A stretch of 64,000 nt of DNA from Cervus elaphus (lineage: Eukaryota; Chordata; Mammalia; Artiodactyla; Cervidae). Below, piece after piece: positions 40,225 to 49,475 of the stretch (its first letter is position 1; each line of letters starts with the position of its first letter). Location: the NCBI RefSeq assembly GCF_910594005.1, contig NC_057824.1:26253314-26317313 (forward strand), in the 5' to 3' direction. The notes under the pieces are model-generated. The model did no database searches, was not told where the DNA came from, and saw nothing but the letters and a program-made list of their open reading frames with translations. A program made the position numbers and the translations under genes.

Positions 40225-40421
40225 TCTTCCCTGGTGGCTCATTGGTAAAGAGTCTGCCTGCAATACAGGAAATGCAGATTCGATCCCTGGGTCAGGAAGA
40301 TCCCCTAGAGAAGAAAATGGCACACCACTCCAGTATTCTTGCCTGGGAGATCCCATGGACAGAGGAGCCTGGTGGGATTGCAAGAGTTGGACATGAGCAA
40401 CTAAACCACCACCACCACCAC
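40225..40421 (+). repeat. Bov-tA SINE with (CAC)n tail
   Basis: 'tccctggtggctcattggta' to 'gttggacatgagcaactaaa', ending in five CAC units at 40405-40420. Confidence 0.95.
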
Positions 40422-40455
40422 TGTTGATTCTAGAGTTTGTGCTCTTTCTAGGGTA
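40422..40455 (-). repeat. MIR SINE (piece 4)
   Basis: 'ttgattctagagtttgtgct' is the antisense MIR start. Confidence 0.55.
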
Positions 40456-40799
40456 AAGGAAGCATTTGCGTGGCTTCTTACTAGCAGCCGTAGGGAGAGG
40501 TCAAGGCTCGGACATCTCTTTTGCAACACAGAAGCTGTCACTGCTCATCCTGGGCCTTCCCCAGCCTGGCATTCACCACCTTGCCTTTGGCGGCCTTGGG
40601 CAGCCCAGCTGGTGGGCACAGAGGCAGATTTTGGCAGCTTCAGTGGCGACACCCTTTCTGGCACCCTTGGCCACTTGGCACTGCAGAGGAGCCAGTCCCA
40701 CAAATAAATATTAAAGGGCTTGGATTCCCTACACCCTCCAGTGCTGGAATTGGAGCAAGTCAGGCAGAATTTCCCAAGAGAGAAGCAGTCTGCTATAAG
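40456..40799. other. Repeat-free GC-richer stretch
   Basis: No repeat recognised. I considered a ribosomal-protein pseudogene on the minus strand near 40480-40700, but no frame matches a protein I know. 117-codon plus and 107-codon minus frames overlap each other. Confidence 0.4.
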
Positions 40800-41065
40800 G
40801 AGAAGGTTGGAATAAGACAGACCCCAGCTCAAGTCCTGTCTTTGCCATTTAATGGGTTGTGTGACCACAGGTGAGTTATTTCAGCTCCTTGGGCCTCAGC
40901 ATCCTCATCATCCTCTTTGAACCTCAGCATCCTCTTGAAGCCTTAGCATTCTTAGCATCCTCTCGGAGCCTCAGCATCCTCAGCTTAAACCTAAAGGATG
41001 ATAGTATCCACCTTAGCAGAGCCTGCACGTAAAACACCTTGAATGATGCTTGCCACACCGTAGAC
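40800..41065 (+). repeat. MIR SINE with internal tandem expansion
   Basis: 'gccatttaatgggttgtgtg', 'accacaggtgagttatttca' then a 92-base block (40893-40984) of about five imperfect repeats of 'cctcagcatcctc', then 'taaaacaccttgaatgatgc'. The expansion sits where a normal MIR has a single 'gcctcagtttcctcatctg' motif. Confidence 0.72.
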
Positions 41066-41314
41066 CCAGAGGTCCTGGGTTGGGTGCATCTGCAGGTCCC
41101 TGTGATGCTTCCTTATCCCTGGTTAGCATCTTCTGTAGGGTGAGGTCTCTGCTTGCCTGGAAGTGGCAGGAATGCAGCTGGCATCTCAGTACCAGGTACC
41201 TTCTGTCAAATGCAAATATGTTGATCATCGTCACTAATTGGGGCGGGGGAGCAGATCTTGGAGAAAGGATGTCTGTGTGGAAGATTGTGGGATCCCATGT
41301 GACTTGGTCTGGCA
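41066..41314. other. Short unclassified stretch
   Basis: Nothing recognised. The 121-codon minus and 96-codon plus frames overlap in antisense. Confidence 0.4.
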
Positions 41315-41398
41315 GGGCTTTTATTGAATATCTACTGTGAGTCAGGCCCTGTGCAGGTGCCTTACTAGCTTCTCTCATTTATCCTCATAGTCACCTTG
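41315..41398 (-). repeat. MIR SINE fragment
   Basis: 'attgaatatctactgtgagt', 'caggccctgtgcaggtgcct' and 'tctctcatttatcctcatag'. Confidence 0.72.
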
Positions 41399-41677
41399 AT
41401 TTTTTTTGTCTTAAATTGAAATATAGTTCTTTTTAAATATTCTTTTCCATTATGGTGTATCACAAGATATTGAATATAGTAACCTGTGCTATATAGTAGA
41501 ACCTTATTATTTATCCATCCTGTATATAATAGTTAGCATCTGCTAATCCCAAACTCTCGTCAATCTATCCCTCCCTAACCTTCTCCCCCTTAGCAGCCAC
41601 AATTCTGTTCTCTATGCCAGTGAGTCTGTTTCTGTTTCATAGATAGGTTCATTTATGTCATATTTTAGATTTCACAT
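41399..41677 (-). repeat. Ruminant L1 3' end
   Basis: Poly(T) at 41400-41407, 'gtgtatcacaagatattgaa' and 'gtgagtctgtttctgtttca'. A perfect 14-base duplication, tcatagtcaccttg, lies at 41385-41398 and 42055-42068, outside the whole L1/Bov block. Confidence 0.9.
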
Positions 41678-41687
41678 ATGTCATAAT

Positions 41688-42051
41688 CCTGGTGGGACTT
41701 GCCTAGTGGCTCAGGTGGTAAAGAATCTGCCTGCCATGTGGGAGACCTGGATTCAATCCCTGGGTCGGGAAGATCCCCTGGAGGACGGCATGGCATCCCA
41801 CTCAAGTATTCTTGCTTGGAGAATCCCCATGGACAGGGGAGCCTGGTGGGCTACAGTCCATGCAGTCACAAAGAGTTGGACAGGACTGAGTGATTAAGCT
41901 CAGTACACACATAATCCTGGAGAAGGAAATGGCAGCCCACTCCAGTATCCTTGCCTGGAGAATCCCATGGACAGAGAAGCCTGGTGGGCTATAGTCCATG
42001 GGGTGGCACAAGGATCAGACACGACTTGGTAACTAAGCAACAACAACAACA
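41688..42051 (+). repeat. Truncated Bov-A unit with (AAC)n tail, hosting a Bov-tA
   Basis: A Bov-A starting at 'cctgg' (41688-41692) and continuing at 41921 ('agaaggaaatggcagcccac') to an (AAC)n tail at 42039-42051. Candidate TSD atgtcataat (41678-41687) against atgtcatagt (42052-42061). Confidence 0.85.
41693..41909 (+). repeat. Bov-tA SINE inside that Bov-A
   Basis: 'gacttgcctagtggctcagg' to 'gattaagctcagtacaca'. A perfect 11-base TSD, cataatcctgg, lies at 41682-41692 and 41910-41920. Confidence 0.96.
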
Positions 42052-42068
42052 ATGTCATAGTCACCTTG

Positions 42069-42250
42069 GGACTGATATCAGTATTTTAAGAGGAGTCTTT
42101 AAAACTCAGTATAGCATCATCCCCTCTTGGAATTTTCTCTGAACCTTTAGGCCTGTGTGATGTCTTCCTTCTGTGAGTTTCTACAATGCCTCATACTTAA
42201 TTTATCATCACACTTATGACATTGGATTGTAATGTCCTATTTATTATATA
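42069..42250. other. Short unclassified stretch
   Basis: Nothing recognised. Confidence 0.4.
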
Positions 42251-42304
42251 GGGCTTCTCTGGTGGCTCAGATGGTGAAGGATCTACCTGTAATGCAGGAG
42301 ACTC
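42251..42304 (+). repeat. Bov-tA head fragment
   Basis: Only the tRNA-like head, 'gggcttctctggtggctcag' to 'gcaggagactcagg'. It stops at the B-box. Confidence 0.85.
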
Positions 42305-42351
42305 AGGTAAGGATACATTTAAAGGCAAGGGCTAATTATCCCTTTTTCGGG

Positions 42352-42667
42352 CTTCTCTGATATCTCAGTTGGTAAAAAATCTGCCTGCAATGCAGGAGCC
42401 CCTGATTCAATTCCCGGGTCTGGAAGACCCACTAGAGAAGAGATAGGCTACCCACTCTAGGACTCTTGGGCTTCCCTTGTGGCTCAGCTGGTAAAGAATC
42501 TGCCTGTAATCCTGGAGACCTGGGTTTGATCCTTGGGTTGGGAAGATCCCCTGGAGAAGGGAAAGGCTACCCATTGCAGTATTCTGGCCTAGAGAATTCC
42601 ATGGGCTGTGTAGTCCATGGGGTCGCAAAGAGTCAGACATGACTGAGTGGCTTTCACTTTCACTTTC
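42352..42667 (+). repeat. Dimeric Bov-tA (head + partial Bov-A + full Bov-tA)
   Basis: First unit 42352-42467 ('gcttctctgatatctcagtt' to 'cccactctaggactctt') runs straight into a second, full unit 42468-42667 ending in a (TTTCAC)n-like tail. Such dimers recur in bovid genomes. Confidence 0.92.
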
Positions 42668-42679
42668 ATCATCCTAGAC

Positions 42680-42870
42680 CACTGGTTTTCAGAATTTGGT
42701 CCTCAGACCAGCAGTATCAGTATCATCTGGAAACTTGTTAGAAATGCAAATTCTCAAGACATACCCCACATCCATTGGATCAGAGCCTCTGAGCATGGAC
42801 CCTGGCAGTCTGTTTAACAAGCCCTCCATGTGACTCTCATACATACTCAAGTTGAAAAACCACTGCCCCA
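42680..42870 (+). repeat. MER5-group hAT element
   Basis: 'ccactggttttcagaatttg', 'aacttgttagaaatgcaaat' and 'caagttgaaaaaccactg'. The two termini form the expected inverted repeat. Confidence 0.78.
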
Positions 42871-42873
42871 GAC

Positions 42874-43050
42874 CCCTGGTCCTCAAGCTTGGCAATGTGC
42901 CAGAAGCCCTAGGGAGCTTTAGAAATTAGTGACGCCTTGGTCTCACTTCCAGAGATCCTGACTTACTTGTTTCAGGGGGTGTCCTGGGCATTGGGATCCT
43001 TTGAAGTCTCCAAAGGATTCTAATATGTAGCCAAAGGTGAGAACCACCAA
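42874..43050 (+). repeat. MER5A-type hAT element
   Basis: 'cccctggtcctcaagcttgg', 'ccagagatcctgacttactt' and 'gtagccaaaggtgagaacca'. It is placed head to tail with the preceding MER5-group copy. Confidence 0.75.
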
Positions 43051-43189
43051 CATGGTGTGTCACTCCCAATAGGCACGCAAAGTGCATTTGTTAGTTAGTA
43101 GAACATAGTGATTCATCGCCTGCTTGGGAGTCAGACATAGATGACACCCTAATGTCCTTGTTTTAAACTGTGGGTCCATTCTTTTTTTT
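43051..43189. other. Short unclassified stretch
   Basis: Nothing recognised. Confidence 0.4.
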
Positions 43190-43278
43190 CACATGTAAGA
43201 AAATGTGGCAAGAATACTTAGTGTGAAATCTACTCTTTCATCAGAATTTTACAATTTTTATTACTGTGTTTTTAACTA
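43190..43278 (-). repeat. L1M LINE, antisense (piece 1)
   Basis: Fits the L1M continued at 43515, with the Bov-tA TSD 'actgtgtttttaacta' at its end. Confidence 0.5.
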
Positions 43279-43498
43279 TGGGCTTCCCCAATGGCTCAGC
43301 AGTAAAGAATCTGCCTCCTAGGTAGGAGACACAGGAGGTGCAGGTTCTGTCCCTGGATTGGGAATATCCCCTGGAGGAGGAAATGGCACCCCACTCCAAT
43401 ATTCTTGCCTGGGAAATCCCAAGGACAGAGGAGCCTGGAGGGCTACAGTCTATGGGGTTGCAAAGAGTTGGATACAGCTCCGAGTTGCGCAGAGACTG
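43279..43498 (+). repeat. Bov-tA SINE with 16-base TSD
   Basis: 'gggcttccccaatggctcag' to 'cgagttgcgcagagactg'. TSD actgtgtttttaacta (43263-43278) against actgcgtttttaacta (43499-43514). Confidence 0.96.
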
Positions 43499-43514
43499 AC
43501 TGCGTTTTTAACTA

Positions 43515-43852
43515 CAGGCACTGTTTTGCACGGCAGATCTTTAGAACTTATTCATTTTGCATGGCTAAAACTTTATACGCTTTGAACAGCAATTCCCTAT
43601 TTCCTCCTCCTCCACAAACCCCTGGCAACCACCATTCTATCTTCTGCTTCTAGGAGTTTCACTACTTTAGATTATTCATATAAGTGGAATCATGCAATGT
43701 TGGTCCTTCGCCGCTGGCTTATTTCACTTAGCATAATGTCTTCCAGATTCATCCATATTGTCACCTGTGGCATTGTTTCCTTTTTTTTTTTTAAGGCTGA
43801 ATAATATTCCATTGTATGGATATGCATTTTCTTTATTATTTGTCTATCAACC
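43515..43852 (-). repeat. L1M LINE, antisense (piece 2)
   Basis: 'aacccctggcaaccaccatt', 'tcatataagtggaatcatgc', 'tcacttagcataatgtcttc' and 'aataatattccattgtatgg'. Confidence 0.85.
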
Positions 43853-44137
43853 CTGGGTATTCCTTGAAAGGACTGATGCTAAAGGTCTAATACTTTGGCT
43901 ACCTGATGCAAAGAACTGACTCATTGGAAAAGACCATGGGGCTGGGAAAGATTGAAGGCAGGAGGAGAAGGGTGCGATAGAGGATGAGATGGTTGGATGG
44001 CATCACTGACTCAATGGACATGAGTTTGAGCAAACTCTGGGAGATAGCGAAGGACAGAGGAGCCTGGCATGCTGCAGTTCATGGTGTCACAAAGAGTCGG
44101 ACATGACCTAGCAACTGAAAAACAACAACAATCAATG
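43853..44137 (+). repeat. BovB 3' end, sense, inside L1M
   Basis: 'aaaggactgatgctaaaggt', 'ggaggagaagggtgcgatag', 'ggttggatggcatcactgac' and an (AAC)n tail at 44122-44133. This is the only sense-orientation BovB 3' copy of this length here. Flanking 'atcaa' and 'atcaa' may be a minimal TSD. Confidence 0.92.
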
Positions 44138-44335
44138 GACATTAAGGTTGTTTTACTATCTTGCCGACTGTGAATATGCTACAACGAACATGGGAAGGCA
44201 AACAGCTCTTGAGATCCTGATTTCTATTCTTTTGGGTGTATTCTTAGAAGTGAGGTTGCTGGATCTTATGGTAGTTCTATTTTTAATTTTTTTGAGGAAA
44301 CTCTATCTATGCTGTTTTTCATAGTGATTATCCTG
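44138..44335 (-). repeat. L1M LINE, antisense (piece 3)
   Basis: 'atgctacaacgaacatggga', 'tcttagaagtgaggttgctg' and 'tgaggaaactctatctatgc'. Confidence 0.82.
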
Positions 44336-44342
44336 TTTTACG

Positions 44343-44482
44343 TTCACTGTGGGTCAGTTCTTAACCTCTGTCAGCCTTAATTTCCCTATCTGTTAATAGG
44401 AGTAATAATGGGAATCTTCTTACAGGCTTGTTTTGAGGATTACCTATGTATTGCATATAAAGCACTCAATACAATGGAAAAC
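44343..44482 (+). repeat. MIR SINE
   Basis: 'cagttcttaacctctgtcag', 'gttttgaggattacctatgt' and 'ataaagcactcaatacaatg'. Confidence 0.72.
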
Positions 44483-44495
44483 TTCCAATTAGCTG

Positions 44496-44632
44496 GGATG
44501 ATTAGTATCATCTCCACTTTATAGGAGTAGAATGTGAAATGCAAAGACTTTGGCTGAAGAAAGAGGAAATCAGTGCTGCTTCTGGATCAGAGTTAAAGTG
44601 TCAGGTTTTAAGGTTCAAAGTTATTAGCCCTT
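44496..44632 (-). repeat. MIR SINE, facing the previous copy
   Basis: 'tcatctccactttataggag' and 'cttctggatcagagttaaag'. Confidence 0.5.
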
Positions 44633-44787
44633 CAGGGTGCCATACCTTCCTGGGGTTTCGTCATCTGGAAGAGACTTGAAGAGACTCCCTGCGACTATCT
44701 GAACCACTGCACCCAAGTCTTTGGGGCTATAGTTTATCTACTGAACAGGGAGCCTCAGGATTTCTCTTCTCAACACTGAGTTGCATT

Positions 44788-44880
44788 AGGGATTCCCAGG
44801 TGGCGCTAGTGGTAAAGAACCCACCTGCCAATGCAGGAGACAAGAGACGTGGGTTCCATCCCTGGGTCAGGAAGACCCAT
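44788..44880 (+). repeat. Bov-tA head, 3'-truncated
   Basis: 'gggattcccaggtggcgcta' to 'ccatccctgggtcaggaaga', with no Bov-A body. Text breaks off into unrelated sequence at 44880. Confidence 0.85.
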
Positions 44881-44892
44881 CAGTATTCCTTC

Positions 44893-45058
44893 AGTTATAA
44901 GTAGCAATAAAATCCACTTCAAACTTCCTTAAACAATTAATATTATTAATTAGGTCATGTAACAAAAAGTCTAGGAATCCAACTAGAAACAGGTGCTCTA
45001 AAGACCTTGTAAATAAGGTTTACCTTTTGTTTCTTAATTCAGTGAACACTTAGCATAT
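44893..45058 (+). repeat. Ancient repeat X, copy 1 (left piece)
   Basis: 'gtagcaataaaatccacttc', 'ttaattaggtcatgtaacaa' and 'aaagtctaggaatccaacta'. Same family as 49988-50535; name not asserted. Confidence 0.5.
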
Positions 45059-45414
45059 GCCACTGAAACATCCCCTTCCTGTGTATTTACCCAAGAGAAT
45101 TGAAAATTATATCCATGTGAAGAAATCTACACTAGTATTCATAGAAGCTTTATTCATAATAGCCCCAAACTGGAAGCAACCCAAATGTCCATCAACAGGA
45201 GAATTAATAAACAAGCTGGAATATCCACACAATGGGGTAATTTTCAGCAATGAAAAGAATGAATATTGATACATGCGAAAACAAGGTTGAATCTCAAAAG
45301 CATTATATTGAGTAAAAGAAGCCAGACACATCCGTATATTCTGTTTATATGAGATTCTATAAAGGTAACCCTGCAGTGATAAAGTCGACCACTGGTTTCC
45401 TGGAGTTATCGTTT
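45059..45414 (+). repeat. L1M LINE, sense (left piece)
   Basis: 'ttacccaagagaattgaaaa', 'tccatcaacaggagaattaa', 'agaagccagacacatccgta' and 'tatatgagattctataaagg' are L1M ORF2 end and 3' UTR. Confidence 0.85.
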
Positions 45415-45613
45415 TGTTGTTCAGTCGCTCAGTCATGTCCGACTCTTTGTGACCCCATGGACTTTGCAGCGTGCCTGGCTTCCCTGTCCTTCGCTATCTC
45501 CCAGAGTTTGCTCAAACTCATGTCCATTGAGTCGGTGATGCCATCCAACCATCTCATCCTCTGTCGTCCCCTTCTCCTCCCGCCCTCAATCTTTCCCAGC
45601 ATCAGGGTCTTTT
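45415..45613 (-). repeat. BovB 3' end inside L1M
   Basis: (TTG)n-like tail, 'cagtcgctcagtcatgtccg', 'ctcatgtccattgagtcggt' and 'tctttcccagcatcagggtc'. Confidence 0.93.
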
Positions 45614-45802
45614 ACCTTGAGATGGGATGGAGACTGCAAACAGGTCTGAGACCCCTCTAAGGTGATGGACATATTATAACTCTCGCTTGTCATGGTGGTT
45701 ACTTGACTAGATGCAAGTGTCAGAATGTATCAAACTGTGCCCTTAACATGGGTGTATTTTATTTTATGTAGATTATACCTCAGTAAGTTTTATTGAAAAA
45801 TC
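45614..45802 (+). repeat. L1M LINE, sense (right piece)
   Basis: 'catggtggttacttgactag', 'tatcaaactgtgcccttaac' and 'tgtagattatacctcagtaa' end the 3' UTR. Confidence 0.82.
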
Positions 45803-46160
45803 TGCCTCTCTCTCTGGTTCTGCTTATGTTGATGTGGCTTCGTTTGTGGACAGGCTCTCCCCATGTAGTAGCAAAGCCAGTTCATGGCAATTTATGTTCC
45901 TCAGTTCAGCAACCTCAAGGGAAAAAGAGCTTCTTCTTATATAATAGTTATGGGATAAATTGTCATTGGAATCATCAGGATCACATGACCTTTCTTGAAC
46001 CTATCACTGTTTGGGAATGGTAGTGGAAATCTATGATTGGTCAGGCCTGGGTCATGTAGTTGAGTTGGAGGGTGGGTTCAGCCCTCCAAAACTGGAGTGG
46101 AATCCTTTCTCAGAGGAATGCAGGGGTGCTGTTACTAAAAGATGGAGAAATGGATGTAAA
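45803..46160 (+). repeat. Ancient repeat X, copy 1 (right piece)
   Basis: 'caggctctccccatgtagta', 'cctatcactgtttgggaatg', 'gattggtcaggcctgggtca' and 'aggggtgctgttactaaaag'. The small frames here (76-80 codons) are repeat sequence. Confidence 0.55.
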
Positions 46161-46299
46161 TGCCGTGGAGGTCTTCTACATAGACCTTTCCTGGATATAA
46201 CCTTTCTGGCTGGGTACCCATCTCTCTTTCAGATCCTTCATCCTTTAGAATGAGATGGATTCCATCTGTCTCATCACTTTTGTGATTTCTTCGACCAGC

Positions 46300-46556
46300 A
46301 TGAAGTCAAAGAAAGGCAAAGGCATTGAAGTCAGACACATGTGGGTTCAAATTTCATCTCAGCTCCTTCTTGAGTCCTTGAAGTTAGGCAATTTAAGCTC
46401 TTCAAGAATCAACTTCCTTGTCTCTGAAATGAGGATACCTATAAGACCTGCCCTAAGACAGTGCTGTGAGGATTCAGTGAGATAGTTTGTATTGAGTGTG
46501 TGCACAATACTTGGCACACAGTAAGCACCTAATCAGTGTAATCCATTATTACTACT
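46300..46556 (+). repeat. MIR SINE, full-length type
   Basis: 'gaagtcagacacatgtgggt', 'caagaatcaacttccttgtc', 'gtgctgtgaggattcagtga' and 'cttggcacacagtaagcacc'. Confidence 0.85.
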
Positions 46557-46745
46557 TTTTTTATTGGGATATAGTTGCTTTACGACGTTGGGTTAGTTTT
46601 GGCCGCACAGCAAAGTGAATCAGCCACACATATACATATATCCTGTCTTCCTTGGACTTCTTTGCCATTTAAGTCACCATGGGACATGGAGTAGAGTTCC
46701 CTGTGCTGTGTGGTAGGCTCTTATTAGTTATCTGTTTTATACATG
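46557..46745 (-). repeat. Ruminant L1 3' end (left piece)
   Basis: 'gatatagttgctttacgacg', 'acagcaaagtgaatcagcca' and 'agagttccctgtgctgtgtg'. Confidence 0.88.
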
Positions 46746-46964
46746 AAAGTGAAAGTTAGAAAGTTAAGTCGCTCCATCGTGTCCGACTCTTTGCGACCCC
46801 GTGGACTGTAGCCCACTGGGCTTCTCCATCCATGGGATTCTCCAGGCAAGAATACTGGAGTGGGTTGCCATTTCCTTCTCCAGGGGATCTTCCCAACCCA
46901 GGGGTTGAACCCAGGTCTCCTGCATTGCAGGCAGGAGACCTGCAATTTAACCTCTGAGCCAATC
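46746..46964 (-). repeat. Bov-tA SINE inside L1
   Basis: 'tcgctccatcgtgtccgact' to 'cctgcaatttaacctctgag'. A small duplication of 'caggagacctgca' occurs in the head. Confidence 0.94.
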
Positions 46965-47090
46965 TGCATTTGCCAATCCAAGTCTCCCAATTCATCCCAC
47001 CCTCCTTCCTCGCGTGGTATCCATACGTTTGTTTGCTACATCTGTGCCTTTATTTCTGCTCTGCAAATAAGTTCATCTATGTATTATTAC
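46965..47090 (-). repeat. Ruminant L1 3' end (right piece)
   Basis: 'cattcatcccaccct'-type text at 46989 onward and 'tttatttctgctctgcaaat'. Confidence 0.82.
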
Positions 47091-48148
47091 CATTTTTAAT
47101 ATTGTAAGTGACTTTAAAAAAACTAGGTACTTACCTGTAACCAAGTGTAGCAGGTGAATGGATGCCTACACTTATGTCCTTGGCACTTTCACACCCGTAT
47201 CTGGTGATGGCATTCCACTACAGGAACCTTCCACTCACTCTGTAGGAGGGCTTTCTTTGGCATGCTCTCCTGCATGTGAGGTGGCCTAGAAGTGCTGGAG
47301 AGTTGATACCTCTAGATGTAGCTCTCAGCCAGCAATGGATACCCCAGTTTTCTCATCTCTTGGCTGAAGTAACCCTAAGTCATATTCTACAGCATCTCCC
47401 AGGAGTTCCCCCTCCTCCACCCTTAATGTGGGGATTGAGCATCAGTTGCCCCCTGCCATTTAAGACTGGATTGTCTTATGTCCCTTCTCTGTCTAACTTC
47501 CCTCCTCCTTCCTACCTACTATGTAAACTATTTGCATTCAGACTTTATTTGAGACCCTCCTTCTGAAGCCAATCCAAGATCCATATCCCATGAGTGAGTT
47601 GAAGCATCACAATTCTACTCTTGGCTAGAATCACCCAACGTTGTGTAGTGTCATAGTCTGGGCTAGTTATCTTCTGCCGGCCAAGGGTATTGATTGGCAG
47701 CTCTTTAAGGCTTTGATGAATAAAATATGGTAGAACAGAATTGTTTCTTAATAAATGCCATTTGCTGGGTAGGCAAACCCTATAAAAGCACTTATAGGAG
47801 AAGAATGCAATGGGGGAGATGAATCCTGAAAGGCCCTTTCACAACAAAAGAGAGGGGAGTTTTCTGTAAACAATGGTTGAGTGATTGATTGGCCTGGCTT
47901 GTCGTGTGGGGCTATCACTCTGTCAGAATAATGGGCTGTGGGTTTGTGTGCAGCCAAGTGACTTTGCGAAACCGCAAGGCTTAGGAAGCTGAGCACATAC
48001 CTCCTGGCCGTTTCTGTAGCTCTGCTCTGTTGATGGAGGGGCTAGTTTGAGTAAACAGTGGTTTAAGCAGGCGCTACTGGGCACCATGGTTACAATGAGT
48101 CTTATTCCAGGCATACTGTAAATGACTTTGTTAGGCATCCACAGCCCT
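47091..48148. other. Repeat-poor block, about 1 kb
   Basis: 47100-47580 may hold an old LTR or LINE, which I cannot name. 47640-48130 is AT-balanced, repeat-free and includes 'tgattgattgg' (PBX/MEIS-like) at 47882-47892. The minus frames here (82 and 71 codons) lack features. Confidence 0.4.
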
Positions 48149-48227
48149 GGATTTTAATCACTCTCCTACTACCACCTTCCTATGTGACCTTGGTGAGTCC
48201 CCTGATCTCTCTGGCCTGCAGTTTGTG
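48149..48227 (+). repeat. MIR SINE, left part
   Basis: 'tcctatgtgaccttggtgag' and 'ctctctggcctgcagtttgt', ended by the Bov-tA insertion. Confidence 0.65.
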
Positions 48228-48435
48228 AAGTGAAAGTCACTCAGTCATGTCTGACTCTTTGCAAGCCCATGGTCCGTAGCCTCCCAGGCTCCTTTGTCCA
48301 TGGAATTCTCCAGGCAAGAATACTAGAGTGGGTAGCTGTTCCCTTCTCCAGGGGATCTTCTTAACCCAGGGATTGAACCCAGGGCTCCCACATTGCAGGC
48401 GGATTCTTTACCATCTGAGCCACCAGGGAACCCCC
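48228..48435 (-). repeat. Bov-tA SINE
   Basis: 'gtcactcagtcatgtctgac' to 'ccatctgagccaccagggaa'. Confidence 0.96.
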
Positions 48436-48772
48436 CTCTGGTGTCAAATGCAGTGGTCTGGGTGAAGAAGCCTCGTGTCTTCAGGTATCGTGAACTGTGT
48501 GAGGCTATTGCCTTGTCAGCAGCATATGCAGGCCGTGCACCTTCTCCGTGGGGTGGGTGGGTAATAAATGGGCACGGCCCCATTTTACAGATGGAGTAAT
48601 CAAGGTGGAGCGAGATACATGATGCAGTCACTACCTCCTGTGCCAGATTTTTAACATTTCAGTGCAGAATCTTATGTAATTCCTGGAACCTGAGGAGAAG
48701 ACAGCCAAGGGTAAGGCAACTTAGACACGTAACCTAGGAAACACTGGTGCTGCGATGGAGCCTGCCAGTGTG
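48436..48772. other. Unclassified, with a short antisense MIR trace
   Basis: 48575-48620 ('cccattttacagatggagta') is a MIR-like scrap. The rest is unrecognised. Confidence 0.45.
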
Positions 48773-48935
48773 GAGAGCGCGTGAGCACTACAGTCTGGTG
48801 GACACAGCTTTGAATCTAAGTTTGGCCACTCACTGGCTCCCTGAACCTCAAGGTCTTTTCTTTTAAAAGGAGAGGACTAATATCTATGGCATAAGATTAA
48901 GGTTAGGATCATATGAGATGGTTAATTCTGCTCTA
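48773..48935 (+). repeat. MIR SINE
   Basis: 'gagcactacagtctggtgga', 'actcactggctccctgaacc' and 'gatcatatgagatggttaat'. Confidence 0.68.
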
Positions 48936-49269
48936 ACACTTGTCCCAGAAACATGAATTTGTTCCAATGAGATTGATACATTAGGAAGCAGTTTGAACAT
49001 AATGTGAATTTCGTGTTTGCTTATGTACAATTTCATCAGTGAGAAATAACAGGTGAATGAAGGCAGTTGCACTCAGCTGAAATGAGCCATGTAAGAATAC
49101 ATGGGATGCAATGTACACACACCTCAAGCATCTACCCAATACCTAAATTATGAGCCACACCCATCCTCATCTGGTGTTAAAACTTCCTGTCTGACTTCAG
49201 ATAGCTGATATCAGTTCTGTCACCTCATAGCTCATCAGCTGGTTTCCCCAATCCCTACCTTCACAAACC
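48936..49269. other. Unclassified stretch
   Basis: Nothing recognised. Confidence 0.4.
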
Positions 49270-49475
49270 AGTGTTAATCACTCAGTCATGTCGACTCTTT
49301 TGTGACCCCCTGGACTATAGCCTACCAGACTCCTCTGTCTATGGAATTCTCCAGGCAAGAATACTGGAGAGGGTTGCCATTCCCTTCTCCAAGGGATCTT
49401 CCTAACCCAGGGATCAAACATGGGTCTCCTGCATTGCAGGCAGATTCTTTACTGACGGATCCACCAGAGAAGCCC
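49270..49475 (-). repeat. Bov-tA SINE
   Basis: 'atcactcagtcatgtcgact' to 'gatccaccagagaagccctt'. Confidence 0.95.

Noticed and set aside
40480..40720. Possible processed ribosomal-protein pseudogene on the minus strand
   Set aside because: The alanine/lysine-rich look was suggestive, but no frame aligns with a protein I can recall and there is no poly(A) or TSD.
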